Virus record (IMG/VR): IMGVR_UViG_3300034418_007971
Coordinates: 1-64,000 of that record
Direction: 5' to 3' (one strand)
Source: a virus
DNA: 64,000 nt
Shown here: positions 26,660 to 35,978 of the stretch, one piece after another
Layout: each line of letters begins with the position of its first letter
Position numbering within the stretch: position 1 is the first letter of the stretch
Made by a program: the position numbers and the translations under genes
Notes under the pieces: generated by a model
Told to the model about the DNA's origin: nothing
Seen by the model: only the letters and a program-made list of their open reading frames with translations
Databases searched by the model: none

Positions 26660-28540
26660 TTAGTCATTTAGAAGTGAATTCAACTTTTTTTCTATTTCAC
26701 CTAAAGACTGTCTACCTTTAGATAAGTCTAATATACTTTTACCTTTTATTAAGTCGTCCTCGACTAATAAATCTAAGTCTTTATTTCTTACTAGTCTTTC
26801 GGTTGGAGTTTCTTCGGGCGCAGTGTCTCCCCCTCCTTCATCACCACCTAAATCACCACCTAAATCACCACCTAAATCACCACCTAAGTCACCACCTAAG
26901 TCACCACCTAAGTCACCACCTAAGTCACCACCTAAATCACCTGTACCTGAATCAGTTGTTTCATCACCTAATGGGTCACCTCCTTCACCTGGTTTATTAC
27001 CATATAGTTTATCTATATTTGCGAATACACCAGTTTTACTAATAACTTCGGATGTCTTTTCAAGTTCGGCAGCAACCGCTTTTTCGATTCTTTGTTGTTG
27101 TAAGTCTAATTTAATTTCCTCGTCACTAAAACCAAGTATGTGCTTCTTAGCCCAAGATGAGGAAACGGGTAAGATACCAGTTCCTGGGTCAGTAACAGCA
27201 TCTCTATATAATTGAATTTTTTGTTGCCATTGCTCAACTTTGAGTAAGTCCGCTTGTGTAGAAGGATTAGTAAGACCTAAAGTAAAATTACCTAATTCAT
27301 CTTCAAAACCTAAAAGGTAAAGGTGTATAATTGCAATTTTATTTAGTTCTTGAATCATCGACTTTTGAATTCTGTTTATAGTTCTAGCAAATCTTATATC
27401 CTGTAATGATAAGTTTTTACCGTCACCAACAACCTCTTCAAATCCTAAGAATGCTTTGGGTACTCTTAGAGATGTTAAAAGTTTCTTCTGAATGTATTCT
27501 ATATCTGCAATTTCAGATAGGTTTTGTGCACCTGGCAATGTATCTATAGGGTTAGGTGCGTTAGGGTCTCTAACGGGAATAAAATAGTCTTGGTCGACCG
27601 CCATTTGATTGTATCTTAAATCGACATTTCCGTTACTCGAATCTACAACTTGGTCTCTCTTAAATTTGTTTGCCACTCTATTTACGTATGGTTCAACATC
27701 CTTGTCGTCCATATTTCCAACAAATACTTTAAATACTCTTCTTTCAGGTGCTCGCGATGTTCTATAGATTAACATGGCATCTTCTGATAGTATTAACTGT
27801 TTCCAAATTCTTCTACCTTTTTCCAACATAGATGTCCCGTATGGTAGTTTTCTATCGTCACCTAATAATCTAAAGTGAGCAATCTCCCAAGTATTAAATT
27901 CCATGTCTTTATTTTGCCATAAAAACTTTAGCGCATCATTCTCCGTATTTGTTGAGTTACGTTCAGGCTTCATTTTCATACCTCTCTCCTGTCTATTAAT
28001 CTCAATATTAGGTAGTTGTTGTGCACCCATAATACCTTTTTCAGGGTCTAATTTCAGATAAACAAAATTGTCACCATACTTACATGTATTTCTTGTCCAC
28101 ATAGGTAAGTTAGTATTAATATCTAATCTGTTATTAAACAAATCACCTAAAACAGATTTAATTCTTTTACTTTCCGAATATATCTGTAACATATAACCGT
28201 CTTCATCGGGAGTAGTAGATTCTTCTGAGTATATATCTAAGGCGGCGGAAATTTCAGGAGTATACTCCATACTTTCATAATCATAAAAGGAGGCTAAACG
28301 AGTTGGTTCATAATAAACTGCTTGTGTATAAAGATTGTTTTCAATCTTTTGCCATTGTTGACCTAAATAAAGGGTTTGTTGTGCTTGTAACTTCTCTCTC
28401 TCATACTCTTGTTTATTAGTTGTCTTGAGTATTTGTTTTTTGTCGAAGTTATATACGGGTGGTTGTTGGTCCAAAGTTGAATCGGGACCAAATACTCTTG
28501 TTAACCTTTGCCAAATCGTATAATTATTCTTTTCCGCCAT
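26660..28540 (-). CDS. 20: Portal protein (gp20-like) with Gly-Asp-Leu repeat tail
   Basis: 626 residues. Dodecameric portal through which DNA enters the head. The T4 gp20-type core covers about residues 40-510, with blocks such as PTRLASFYDYESMEYTPEISAALDIYSEEST, GDNFVYLKLDPEKG, WEIAHFRLLGDDRKLPYGTSMLEKGRRIWKQLILSEDAMLIYRTSRAPERRVFKVFVGNM and LLTSLRVPKAFLGFEE. From about 538 to 570 the chain is a repeated GGDL tetrapeptide tail followed by an acidic C-terminal region (LVEDDLIKGKSILDL). The repeat is not part of the portal fold. Confidence 0.92.
   Translation of the reverse strand: MAEKNNYTIWQRLTRVFGPDSTLDQQPPVYNFDKKQILKTTNKQEYEREKLQAQQTLYLGQQWQKIENNLYTQAVYYEPTRLASFYDYESMEYTPEISAALDIYSEESTTPDEDGYMLQIYSESKRIKSVLGDLFNNRLDINTNLPMWTRNTCKYGDNFVYLKLDPEKGIMGAQQLPNIEINRQERGMKMKPERNSTNTENDALKFLWQNKDMEFNTWEIAHFRLLGDDRKLPYGTSMLEKGRRIWKQLILSEDAMLIYRTSRAPERRVFKVFVGNMDDKDVEPYVNRVANKFKRDQVVDSSNGNVDLRYNQMAVDQDYFIPVRDPNAPNPIDTLPGAQNLSEIADIEYIQKKLLTSLRVPKAFLGFEEVVGDGKNLSLQDIRFARTINRIQKSMIQELNKIAIIHLYLLGFEDELGNFTLGLTNPSTQADLLKVEQWQQKIQLYRDAVTDPGTGILPVSSSWAKKHILGFSDEEIKLDLQQQRIEKAVAAELEKTSEVISKTGVFANIDKLYGNKPGEGGDPLGDETTDSGTGDLGGDLGGDLGGDLGGDLGGDLGGDLGGDLGGDEGGGDTAPEETPTERLVRNKDLDLLVEDDLIKGKSILDLSKGRQSLGEIEKKLNSLLND
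26841..26940 (-). repeat. 12-nt tandem repeat encoding GGDL units
   Basis: About eight copies of a 12-nt unit (plus-strand form TCACCACCTAAA/G), with only A/G variation at one position. A coding microsatellite in the portal gene that could expand or contract without loss of frame. Confidence 0.95.
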
Positions 28541-28549
28541 AGTTTTTTA

Positions 28550-28558
28550 GATAAATAT
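28550..28558 (-). promoter_or_regulatory. Phage late-type motif ATATTTATC
   Basis: Minus strand, ends 9 nt before the portal start; one mismatch from ATATTTATA. Confidence 0.4.
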
Positions 28559-28583
28559 AAACTTTACCCGAATTAATTAAAGG

Positions 28584-30359
28584 TTATCTTCTTCTACCTC
28601 CAAATAACCAGTTATATTGTTCGTAATCTTGTTTTGTGATTCCATTTGGTCGGTAGTGATTGTTATTGTTTGGCATGACGGGTAAACCAGGATTAAAGTC
28701 TTTAGATGAATTTTTAACAGGAGTTTCATTGACCATCCAACTCTCCATCATCGCCTTGGTCTGTTCAGTAACCTTTTCAAGTTGTGTAAATGAGTTTTCA
28801 CCAACATATATCGCCATAGCCATTGCCATGATAAGGTCGTCGTGTTGCCCTTTAATGTGGTCAGGTCTTCCGTTAATATATACAAACGTATTTAATTCAT
28901 TCATTAAACGAGAAGAACGAACAATAAAGTTATGTCTTAAGGCTTCTTCAAATGACGCAACAATTTGAACACGTTTTGAATTAAAATTAAGACCTGGTAT
29001 TTTTTCTATCGCTTTTGGGTTGTATTTCCATTTGTCAGCAGCATTTATACCATCAACATACAAATCCTTATAATTCATTTCCTGAAGTTTACGAGCGGTA
29101 GAAACTCCCATACCCCCAGTGATATCAATCACAACAAACGCAGAATACATAGTCGCCCATTTAAACGCGACTTCAGCGGCAACATCAGGTGGTACCTTAC
29201 CCAAATACTCTAGTACCTGTTCTCTCTCATCAAAATCTATAATACAGAATGTTGTAAAGTCCTCACTATCACCACGAGAAACATCAATACCCATAATATA
29301 TTTGTGACCCACCACAGGTTCTTTCCATTGCCATAACGCACCCCCCATAAATTTGTTTTCAGGTTCACGAATAAAGTTTTCCTTAATTTTTTCTACCGTA
29401 TCAGAAGGAATAACATTGTCACCCGAACCCAAGAAATTACACTCTAATTCCTGTGCAATCTTACGTCTGTCAAACTTAAGTTTTTTAGCCATACCCTCAA
29501 ACCATGATGAATATGGTTTGTACCCATCCAAGAAATGTGTTTTTATTTCTTCAAAATCCCTTTCCATGGGATTTATATGTGAATAATCTAATGTTATCTC
29601 TTCATCTTTATAGTCTTCTCTATTCAACATATAATGAACAATATCATTACACTTAATTAATTTTAAATCTCTTGCATATCGAGGGTCACGGTACCAAAAC
29701 ATTTCGGTAATCTTAAAGTCATTCATACCTCGTAATGATTGGTCATAAATAGAGTAATATATACGGTCAAAACCGTTAGGTGTTGATATCACAATCACTT
29801 TACCACCTGTAGAAAGTGATGCCATACACGCAGACCAAAAATCGTTATCCGCTTCAATAAACGCGGCCTCATCAAACACAAGTATCGTGGGGGTATATCC
29901 ACGAAGTGCGTCTTTAGAAGTTGCCACTGACTTTACCTCACAACCATTAGTAAGTTTGTAATGCCTTTGTGAATTCTTTTCATTAGAAAAATCAACACCG
30001 AACCAAGAAGGCCATTGCTCTATAAACGCACGAATTTTACCCGCCATCTCGACAGAGGTATCAAGTTTGTTAGCGATTATAAGTATTTTCTCAGGTTTAC
30101 TTTTAGATGCGGTTACTAATTTCTTTGATACCCATGCAGATGTTACTGTTGATACACCCGCTTGTCGATACTTTAATGCTATATTCTCTTCAAACTTATC
30201 ATAATCCTTAATTAAACTTTCTTGGTCAGGAAATAATCTTAAAGGTACATATTTTGACTGTGTATTGTCATAAGTCTGTAGATATGTTCTTAACGCATAC
30301 GAGGTGTCTTTAACACACCTCGCATACTCTAATAATACTTTTTCTCTAGTTAACGCCAT
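28584..30359 (-). CDS. 17: Terminase large subunit (gp17-like)
   Basis: 591 residues. DNA packaging ATPase and nuclease. Walker A variant RQAGVST at 65-71 (the classic phage R-Q-x-G form), Walker B ILVFDEA at about 159-165, followed by the coupling segment VIVISTPNG. The nuclease half has YIMGIDVSRGDSEDFTTFCIID (first acidic residue), VVIDITGGMGVS, and GQHDDLIMAMAMAIY with the last Asp. This is a complete motif set. First gene of the portal-capsid group in transcription order, following the acidic protein at 30380. Confidence 0.96.
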   Translation of the reverse strand: MALTREKVLLEYARCVKDTSYALRTYLQTYDNTQSKYVPLRLFPDQESLIKDYDKFEENIALKYRQAGVSTVTSAWVSKKLVTASKSKPEKILIIANKLDTSVEMAGKIRAFIEQWPSWFGVDFSNEKNSQRHYKLTNGCEVKSVATSKDALRGYTPTILVFDEAAFIEADNDFWSACMASLSTGGKVIVISTPNGFDRIYYSIYDQSLRGMNDFKITEMFWYRDPRYARDLKLIKCNDIVHYMLNREDYKDEEITLDYSHINPMERDFEEIKTHFLDGYKPYSSWFEGMAKKLKFDRRKIAQELECNFLGSGDNVIPSDTVEKIKENFIREPENKFMGGALWQWKEPVVGHKYIMGIDVSRGDSEDFTTFCIIDFDEREQVLEYLGKVPPDVAAEVAFKWATMYSAFVVIDITGGMGVSTARKLQEMNYKDLYVDGINAADKWKYNPKAIEKIPGLNFNSKRVQIVASFEEALRHNFIVRSSRLMNELNTFVYINGRPDHIKGQHDDLIMAMAMAIYVGENSFTQLEKVTEQTKAMMESWMVNETPVKNSSKDFNPGLPVMPNNNNHYRPNGITKQDYEQYNWLFGGRRR

Positions 30360-30379
30360 ATAGACATTTTAGTAAGAAT

Positions 30380-31678
30380 TTATGTTAAAGAAATACCTAA
30401 ATCACCTAATAAGTCTGAAAGACCACTATCATCATCGTCATCGTCATCATCACTGTATTGTGACATCGCGTCTTCATATTCGTATCCCTTTAACTCGTCA
30501 ATAATTTCATCGACCATTTTTGACACTAAGTTTTTACCTTCATCTGAACCTGATAGAATCATTTTAGCTACCTCAAAAAATTCATCAGTAGATAATGATG
30601 AAAATCTTGAGAATAAATAATTTTGTATTTCTCTCATATCATCCTCATATAATTTATCAGGATATGATTGTGTGAATTTATCCCATATTACAGGACCTAA
30701 CCTTAAATCCCAAACCTCATAAGGTAAAGTGTCTGTTTGACCCATAACCATTTCGGCAGCTTTAGGGTCATCTGGTAGACCTTGTGTACCTAAAACCTCA
30801 TAAACACCTTTTATAAGTTCGTGAACCAACACAGGAAAGAATAAACCTTTAGCCTTAATTGTTGGTGGGTCTGTAGTATCATCTACTTCTTCTGAGCCTT
30901 GTACTCCTTCTCCACTACTCGCGGCACCCATAATCATTTGGTCAGGCATAATCCAATATAAAAGGTCATTAATTGACATTAATACTCCATAAAGATTCAA
31001 TAGTCGAGGGTTAATAGTGTTTAATTGTTCCTCAACTAAATGAAACATATAATGACCTTTTTTAGACGCACCTTGTATTAAAGAATTAATAAATCTTCTT
31101 TTAGCCTTTTCTAAATCGAATTTTTCAAAAGCTGCCATAAAATTTTCTAAATCATCTTCAGCTTCATCAGAACTTATACCAAACTGTTGTTGTACCTCTT
31201 CATCATCAATTTCTTCAGGTTCTGATATCATTTGTGAAGTATCTATTTGACCTGGCATCGATGTTAGTTCGACATCATATTGAAAAGCATCGTCGGGTAT
31301 AGATAATTCTTTCTTAACTAAATCAACAGCTAACTGTTCTAAAAATCCTTCATTATTGGATTCTATAGACTTTACCTCTTGTACTGACTGCATCAACATC
31401 ATCTGAAGTTGCATAAATGCGTTTTGACCTGATATGTCCTCCATACCAGTATAACGCTTTACCTTTTCAACTACCTGTTTAAATCTTTCTGAGGCTACCA
31501 ATTCGGCAAACGAATTATCAAATTCATCTTCTTCTTTTCCTGGTAATGCAGGATTATCTGATAAAGGAGTTTCACCACTAGAAATCTTTCTTTCTATTTC
31601 TCTGTCCATTCTTTCAGGACCATCATATTCTATCTGTTCTTTGATAGAATTAATAATATTTTTTGTCAACTTACTCAT
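30380..31678 (-). CDS. Large acidic protein upstream of terminase
   Basis: 432 residues, acidic overall, with a long helical centre (LVKKELSIPDDAF... DLENFMAAFEKFDLEKAKRRFINSLIQGASKKGHYMFHLVEEQL) and an Asp-rich C-terminal run of eight Asp followed by a short hydrophobic end (LSDLLGDLGISL). The central NLYGVLMSINDLLYWIMPDQMIMG is hydrophobic. Overlaps the preceding gene by 8 nt. Position suggests a head or neck protein; I cannot assign it. The Asp-rich tail with terminal hydrophobic motif could be a docking peptide. Confidence 0.6.
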   Translation of the reverse strand: MSKLTKNIINSIKEQIEYDGPERMDREIERKISSGETPLSDNPALPGKEEDEFDNSFAELVASERFKQVVEKVKRYTGMEDISGQNAFMQLQMMLMQSVQEVKSIESNNEGFLEQLAVDLVKKELSIPDDAFQYDVELTSMPGQIDTSQMISEPEEIDDEEVQQQFGISSDEAEDDLENFMAAFEKFDLEKAKRRFINSLIQGASKKGHYMFHLVEEQLNTINPRLLNLYGVLMSINDLLYWIMPDQMIMGAASSGEGVQGSEEVDDTTDPPTIKAKGLFFPVLVHELIKGVYEVLGTQGLPDDPKAAEMVMGQTDTLPYEVWDLRLGPVIWDKFTQSYPDKLYEDDMREIQNYLFSRFSSLSTDEFFEVAKMILSGSDEGKNLVSKMVDEIIDELKGYEYEDAMSQYSDDDDDDDDSGLSDLLGDLGISLT

Positions 31679-32534
31679 CTCTGAATTTAATATTTAAGTT
31701 GTTAAACTTAAGGAATTCAGGTAAACCTTGTTCCTCACCAGCCTTCGGTTTTGGACTGTGTTTTGGTTTGTATGGCGTACCTCTCTCCGGTTTAACTCCT
31801 GGTTTAACTGTTGGTCTTGCAGGTTTAACTTCCGTACCCGCTTTAGGTTTTGGACTGTGTTTTGGTTTGTACGGAGTACCTCTTTCAGGTCTAACTCCAG
31901 GTTTAACTGTTGGTTTCACAGGTGCAATGCTTGGTCCCTGCTCAAGAATATCTTTCTTAGTAAACATCTTACCTTGTGATTTATTAATCAAAGATAAGAT
32001 ACTTTCTTCAATCTGTCTAACCTTTTCTTCTGTTTCTTCGAACATACCTAATGTAGTAATAGGTGTTTTCATTTTTTTCTTCGAACTACCGAATAATTCT
32101 TCTAATACTTCATCTTCATTTATATCTCCAAAGAACTCTTCGTTAGACATCATTTTTCTATTATTATCAGAATCATCATCCATACCATCAGGAGCCATAT
32201 CATCCGCATCATGAGGCATTTCTTGACCTGTAGCTGTTTGCATCGCTAATTTACCTAATGCATTAGATGAGTCAATTTCTTCTTCCATTTGTTTTGTTAC
32301 AGTAACTGAACCATCCTCATTAGGTATAACTGTACCATTAACATTAAGACCCCCATCTCTTTTCAGTTTATCAATTTCAGTTTTACTATACGTTGTCTTT
32401 TCTACAGTAGTAGTTTCCGCTTCTTCAATACTTTCGTATATCTTATTAATATGTAAATTAGACATCTTTTTAATAGTTTCATATGAGAAACCCTCCTCAA
32501 GAAGTCTTACGATTTTTTTTTCTTTATTCTTCAT
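31671..32534 (-). CDS. Protein with Pro/Lys-rich tandem repeat, probable virion component
   Basis: 287 residues. The N-terminal ~50 residues look like a helix-turn-helix-type bundle (VRLLEEGFSYETIKKMSNLHINKIYESIEE), the middle is acidic, and the last third contains two near-identical 33-residue repeats rich in Pro and Lys (VKPGVRPERGTPYKPKHSPKPKAG). Such PK-rich linkers are found in extended virion proteins. It overlaps both neighbours. Function unknown. Confidence 0.6.
   Translation of the reverse strand: MKNKEKKIVRLLEEGFSYETIKKMSNLHINKIYESIEEAETTTVEKTTYSKTEIDKLKRDGGLNVNGTVIPNEDGSVTVTKQMEEEIDSSNALGKLAMQTATGQEMPHDADDMAPDGMDDDSDNNRKMMSNEEFFGDINEDEVLEELFGSSKKKMKTPITTLGMFEETEEKVRQIEESILSLINKSQGKMFTKKDILEQGPSIAPVKPTVKPGVRPERGTPYKPKHSPKPKAGTEVKPARPTVKPGVKPERGTPYKPKHSPKPKAGEEQGLPEFLKFNNLNIKFRDE
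31747..31922 (-). repeat. Two 99-nt direct repeats encoding Pro/Lys-rich blocks
   Basis: Copies begin at 31747 and 31846 on the plus coordinate; each encodes PTVKPGV(R/K)PERGTPYKPKHSPKPKAG. The copies differ mainly at third positions. Confidence 0.85.
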
Positions 32535-32934
32535 GGTTTACAAAACTTTTCTCATATGAAAGGACAATATCTCTTTCATATAATTTATCTTCTACGGATT
32601 TAATTGTATCTCCATACCTGAAGACCAATCTTTTATAGTTACTATCAACTACAAACTCAGAATCGGATTTTTCCCATCCTAAAGATATAACACCTTCCAC
32701 TGCGTCATAAACAGAAAAAAAGTCGGAGTTTTGAACTAGTTCCAACTCAATATCTGAGTTTCTCAAAACACCAACTTTTTTAATATATTCAATATTGGGA
32801 GGTAAAGGTTTTCCTGAAGCTGGTTCAGAGTCCCAATCTTCACCCCACACTTCTTCTACGTCAGAGAATATAAACTCATAGATATTATCCCCTTTATAGT
32901 TGGGACCCAATTCGTTGACGTAGACTAACCTCAT
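32524..32934 (-). CDS. Hypothetical phage protein
   Basis: 136 residues, mixed alpha/beta with YEFIFSDVEEVWGEDWDSEPASGKPLPP near the N-terminus and a C-terminal KRLVFRYGDTIKSVEDKLYERDIVLSYEK. The pattern suggests a small globular protein conserved in T4-like phages, but I cannot name the family. Overlaps both neighbouring genes by a few nt. Confidence 0.65.
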   Translation of the reverse strand: MRLVYVNELGPNYKGDNIYEFIFSDVEEVWGEDWDSEPASGKPLPPNIEYIKKVGVLRNSDIELELVQNSDFFSVYDAVEGVISLGWEKSDSEFVVDSNYKRLVFRYGDTIKSVEDKLYERDIVLSYEKSFVNHEE

Positions 32935-34118
32935 AATAATTCCCCATTAGGTGATACTTTCAACTGTTTACCGTCAACCTCAAATACTAAGTTACTTTTG
33001 TTTGTTTTACCTAAAAACTTAGAATTTTTATTTTCTTTCATGATAAACTCTGAAGTTAATTCTTGCTCTAAAGTTTCAGACATTTCTTTAACTTCAGACT
33101 TAACTTTAACTTTATTTACTTTTTCTGTGATAAACTTTTTTATGTTTTTTGACTCAGTTTCTTTTTTTTCTTCTTCTGAAATTATGAAATACTTTGATAT
33201 TACCTTATCAATCTTAGATTCAGTAAAGACTTCGTCTAAAACATTATTAATTCCATGACCTTCGCCTAATTCTTCATCACCCACAGGTTCTTCTTCCATA
33301 TCTAAGTCTAAATCTAACTCATCACCTTCTTCATCACCTGCTTCTATATCAAGTTCTCCCTCAACTCCGTAATCAATTTCCTCATCCTCAAAATTAGCTA
33401 AAACATCCTCCAAGTCTTCTTCTGATAAGTTTTCTAAATTCACGGCAGATATAACTGAATTTAAAACATACTTAATGTCTTCAGAAGATAGTCCTTCTTG
33501 AGAATCTAATGTTCTTAACTTTTGACCTAACTTCCCTGTTAGTTTTTGAATTAATTTAAAAGAAATATCTTCTTCCTCTCCTTCAACGCCCTCAGGTTCT
33601 GACTCATCACCTAAATCCATATCTAAATCTAACTCTTCGTCACCTTCAGGAGTATCTAAATCCAAGTCTAAATCTAAATCTTCACCACCCTCTTCAGGTG
33701 CGGGTAATGCCTCAGGTGCATCTCCCATGTCGCTCATTTCAGATTCAGGTGTTTTTAAAACAAACTTTTTTTGCTCACCGATTAAATTAATATTTTCACT
33801 ATGTTCATGTAGTCTATTTAATTCACCAGCTAAAAGGTTTATTTGTTTCATTGCCTGAGAATATGACCTGTGGTATTTTCTGTTTTTCATTGGTTCACGA
33901 TAATCCATTTCGGATTCGTTAATTCCTGACTTTACAATGTATCCATTTTTTTCATTTACAATACCGTAATAATTACCGTCAGCTAATTGAATTGTATAGT
34001 CGGCTTTACTTTCATTTATATTTTGTGAAGGCTCGTTATAACGAGCAATTTCAAGGATACGGTTAATTTTCTCCATACCTTGTAATTTTTCACTTCCTAA
34101 AGGGTTTAAATCTGCCAT
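32931..34118 (-). CDS. Acidic repetitive protein, probable head/core component
   Basis: 395 residues. N-terminal basic/mixed domain with YTIQLADGNYYGIVNEKNGYIVKSGIN, then long acidic runs (DLDLDLDLDTPEGDEELDLDMDLGDE), a helical middle (FKLIQKLTGKLGQKLRTLDSQEGLSSEDIKYVLNSVISAV), and a C-terminal Lys-rich part ending KSNLVFEVDGKQLKVSPNGELL. Composition resembles prohead core proteins. Several [LI]-x-E tripeptides are present (LIGE, INES), consistent with processing, but unproven. Confidence 0.6.
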   Translation of the reverse strand: MADLNPLGSEKLQGMEKINRILEIARYNEPSQNINESKADYTIQLADGNYYGIVNEKNGYIVKSGINESEMDYREPMKNRKYHRSYSQAMKQINLLAGELNRLHEHSENINLIGEQKKFVLKTPESEMSDMGDAPEALPAPEEGGEDLDLDLDLDTPEGDEELDLDMDLGDESEPEGVEGEEEDISFKLIQKLTGKLGQKLRTLDSQEGLSSEDIKYVLNSVISAVNLENLSEEDLEDVLANFEDEEIDYGVEGELDIEAGDEEGDELDLDLDMEEEPVGDEELGEGHGINNVLDEVFTESKIDKVISKYFIISEEEKKETESKNIKKFITEKVNKVKVKSEVKEMSETLEQELTSEFIMKENKNSKFLGKTNKSNLVFEVDGKQLKVSPNGELL

Positions 34119-34143
34119 ATTTTTGTTTTTTAAAATTCGTTAA

Positions 34144-34326
34144 TTACATAAAGACACCATTTCCTCCAAGTTTCACGCTTCCACATTGAATTCTTTCTTG
34201 AGTCTCCCAAGTATTACCTGAGACGTATACTTCCACAGTTGCCACTGAATGTACTGTGGGTGTACTACCTGAATATAAGTTATACGTTGTTGACGCGCTT
34301 TGGGTACATGCTGTAAAACCTGCCAT
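34144..34326 (-). CDS. Small beta-rich protein, possible capsid decoration
   Basis: 60 residues, Thr/Ser/Val-rich with two Cys (MAGFTACTQSASTTYNLYSGSTP... TQERIQCGSVKLGGNGVFM). Entirely beta-like with no charge clusters; could be a small surface or decoration protein. Upstream lies a long AT motif with two overlapping late-type boxes. Low certainty of function. Confidence 0.6.
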   Translation of the reverse strand: MAGFTACTQSASTTYNLYSGSTPTVHSVATVEVYVSGNTWETQERIQCGSVKLGGNGVFM

Positions 34327-34337
34327 GATGATATTTT

Positions 34338-34350
34338 TATAAATAAATAT
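34338..34350 (-). promoter_or_regulatory. Overlapping phage late-type motifs
   Basis: On the minus strand reads ATATTTATTTATA, containing two overlapping versions of the motif, 11 nt before the start at 34326. Confidence 0.4.
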
Positions 34351-34385
34351 GTGATAAATTAGTATTTTCTAATATTTACTATCTA

Positions 34386-35126
34386 TTACTTTAAATTTTC
34401 TTGTATTGATAGACTCTTATCTATCAAATTATTTTTATAATCAAAAAGTTTTTGGATATACCCGTTACGTCTTAAAAATTTAAAAACTAAATTTTCGTAA
34501 GAATATTCACCTCCTTTTTCAAGACCACTCGTCCTAAACTTTTTTATTTTATCTTTAACCGAGTCTAGTTTTTCAACAGAGTCGTCTAAATCACCAACTT
34601 CCAAATCTTCAATAGTATTATCGATAATTTCCATCCAATGATGTGATTTATCTTCTATTTTTTTTCTGTCTATTTTAACTTCTTTTGCTACTGGTTGTTT
34701 TAACCATTCATCATATAATACTGAATAGACACCTGTAGACATATGTGGTTCATTCATATCTTGAACATATAATTCAACTTCATAACCTTTTACTGTAATA
34801 TCGTGTTGGGAATTAAAAACAGTTCTTTTTAAATTAAATAAGTCTTTAAATAGTTCTTCTTGTTCTCCCGACTCTTTAAAATCATAAATTATGTGTAAGT
34901 CGATATCAGAATACTCTGACCAGTTAAAATTAGCTAAAGAACCCGTCATTGTTACGTCCTGTATAAAAATATCAAAACCTAAAAATTCTACGAATTTATT
35001 CGCAATATCTAATAACCCATCTCTTATTTCTGGTTTCATTTCTGATGACTCTACGTCAGCATAATTTTCCCAAATCTCAGGATTCAAAGTATCTTTAACA
35101 AAAAAACTACTAATTATATTATCCAT
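34386..35126 (-). CDS. Pol-beta superfamily nucleotidyltransferase
   Basis: 246 residues. TGSLANFNWSEYSDIDLHIIYD gives the superfamily signature: G62-S63, then D74-x-D76; a third acidic residue is likely in YEVELYVQDMN. The C-terminal half is helical. It should transfer a nucleotide to a protein, small molecule or RNA. This minimal form is common in large phages but the substrate is not known. Overlaps the KTSC-domain gene by 8 nt. Confidence 0.8.
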   Translation of the reverse strand: MDNIISSFFVKDTLNPEIWENYADVESSEMKPEIRDGLLDIANKFVEFLGFDIFIQDVTMTGSLANFNWSEYSDIDLHIIYDFKESGEQEELFKDLFNLKRTVFNSQHDITVKGYEVELYVQDMNEPHMSTGVYSVLYDEWLKQPVAKEVKIDRKKIEDKSHHWMEIIDNTIEDLEVGDLDDSVEKLDSVKDKIKKFRTSGLEKGGEYSYENLVFKFLRRNGYIQKLFDYKNNLIDKSLSIQENLK

Positions 35127-35373
35127 TTTTTTCTATTTTATTGTAAGTAAATTTTCTTGCAACTTCTTTATTAAAGAAACTACCTTGGGATTCTGCCATT
35201 CTAAACTTAGTAAAAACTGAGTGTGGAACATCCTCATATTCATACTGAATATCTCCTTTGAATGTTACTAGTAACTTCCTATTTGAGGTGTCGTACTCAA
35301 CTTTTCTAAGTGTCGTCGAATCAATCTCACAGATTATTTTTTTACCTATTATTCTTTCCGTTTTTATACTCAT
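35119..35373 (-). CDS. KTSC-domain protein
   Basis: 84 residues. STTLRKVEYDTSNRKLLVTFKGDIQYEYEDVPHSVFTKFRMAESQGSFFNKEVARKFTY shows the KTSC pattern (S-x-x-L-x-x-V-x-YD, then Y-x-Y-x-x-VP, then S-x-G-x-F-N). The name comes from the lysyl-tRNA synthetase C-terminal region where it was first noted, and free-standing copies occur in phages. Molecular role unknown; nucleic-acid contact is possible. Confidence 0.85.
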   Translation of the reverse strand: MSIKTERIIGKKIICEIDSTTLRKVEYDTSNRKLLVTFKGDIQYEYEDVPHSVFTKFRMAESQGSFFNKEVARKFTYNKIEKNG

Positions 35374-35378
35374 AAATA

Positions 35379-35912
35379 TTATTTTCTATCAGATTTATCA
35401 TTATCATCCATCCACGCACCTATTATAGTATTATCAATTCTAAATTTACATACATATGCATCTTCTTCTGTACCCGAAGTGGTCATTATTTTAGTACCAT
35501 CCTTTTTACCATAACCATCCATAGTACCAAACTGTATTAACGTTTTAAATGTTGAACCTCCTTCTGGTCTACAATGTGATAGGGCGTGATATAATGTACT
35601 ACATGCTATGTTCGCGTCTATAGATTTTTTAGAAAAGACGGTTTCTTTCGGACCAATAAAATACTCCATCCCACACACCGTCGGTACATTAATGTTCTCA
35701 TTTTCAATCTCAACTTCTGTATTAACAGTGCTTGGTTCTTCTACCGTTTTAAATTTACTTAACCTGTCTTTAATAAATTCTTTACCTTTTTCAAAACCTT
35801 TTTTTATACCATCTCTTATTCCTCTTAAAAACCCTTGCTCATCAAGTTCCGATTCTGTAATACCCATTAACTCACGATTACGTCTTACTTCATTTAAAAT
35901 ATGTTTGTTCAT
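35379..35912 (-). CDS. Protein with capsid-targeting-like leader
   Basis: 177 residues. Leader MNKHILNEVRRNRELMGITE|S, with an amphipathic helix and an ITE site at residue 20. After it, a positively charged helix (RGIRDGIKKGFEKGKEFIKDRLSKF) and a C-terminal globular part with four Cys (VCGMEYFIGPKETV... ACSTLYHALSHCRPEGGSTF... YVCKFRIDNTIIGAWMDDND). The leader resembles those of the proteins at 51294, 52689 and 54257. Preceded by a late-type motif. Probably packaged in the head; activity unknown. Confidence 0.7.
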   Translation of the reverse strand: MNKHILNEVRRNRELMGITESELDEQGFLRGIRDGIKKGFEKGKEFIKDRLSKFKTVEEPSTVNTEVEIENENINVPTVCGMEYFIGPKETVFSKKSIDANIACSTLYHALSHCRPEGGSTFKTLIQFGTMDGYGKKDGTKIMTTSGTEEDAYVCKFRIDNTIIGAWMDDNDKSDRK

Positions 35913-35935
35913 AATAACATTTTACTATAAATACT

Positions 35936-35944
35936 TAGGAGAAT
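35936..35944 (-). promoter_or_regulatory. Phage late-type motif GTATTTATA
   Basis: Minus strand, 23 nt before the start at 35912; one mismatch. Confidence 0.4.
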
Positions 35945-35947
35945 AAA

Positions 35948-35974
35948 AAACCCCTCAGTTTGTATGAGGGGTTA
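35948..35974 (-). terminator. Intrinsic terminator after the UVR-domain gene
   Basis: On the minus strand, AACCCCTCA / TGAGGGGTT with a short loop, then a T-rich tract. Lies 4 nt after the stop of the gene at 35979. Confidence 0.8.
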
Positions 35975-35978
35975 TTTA

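Noticed and set aside
26841-26940. Short tandem repeat as an origin or iteron
   Set aside because: It is a coding microsatellite (GGDL) in frame with the portal gene.
26823-27215. Pro/Ser-rich frame on the plus strand opposite the portal repeat
   Set aside because: Its composition is explained as the antisense of the GGDL repeat and acidic tail.
35371-35379. Late-type motif overlapping the start of the KTSC gene
   Set aside because: The motif includes the ATG itself, so it cannot be the promoter for that start.
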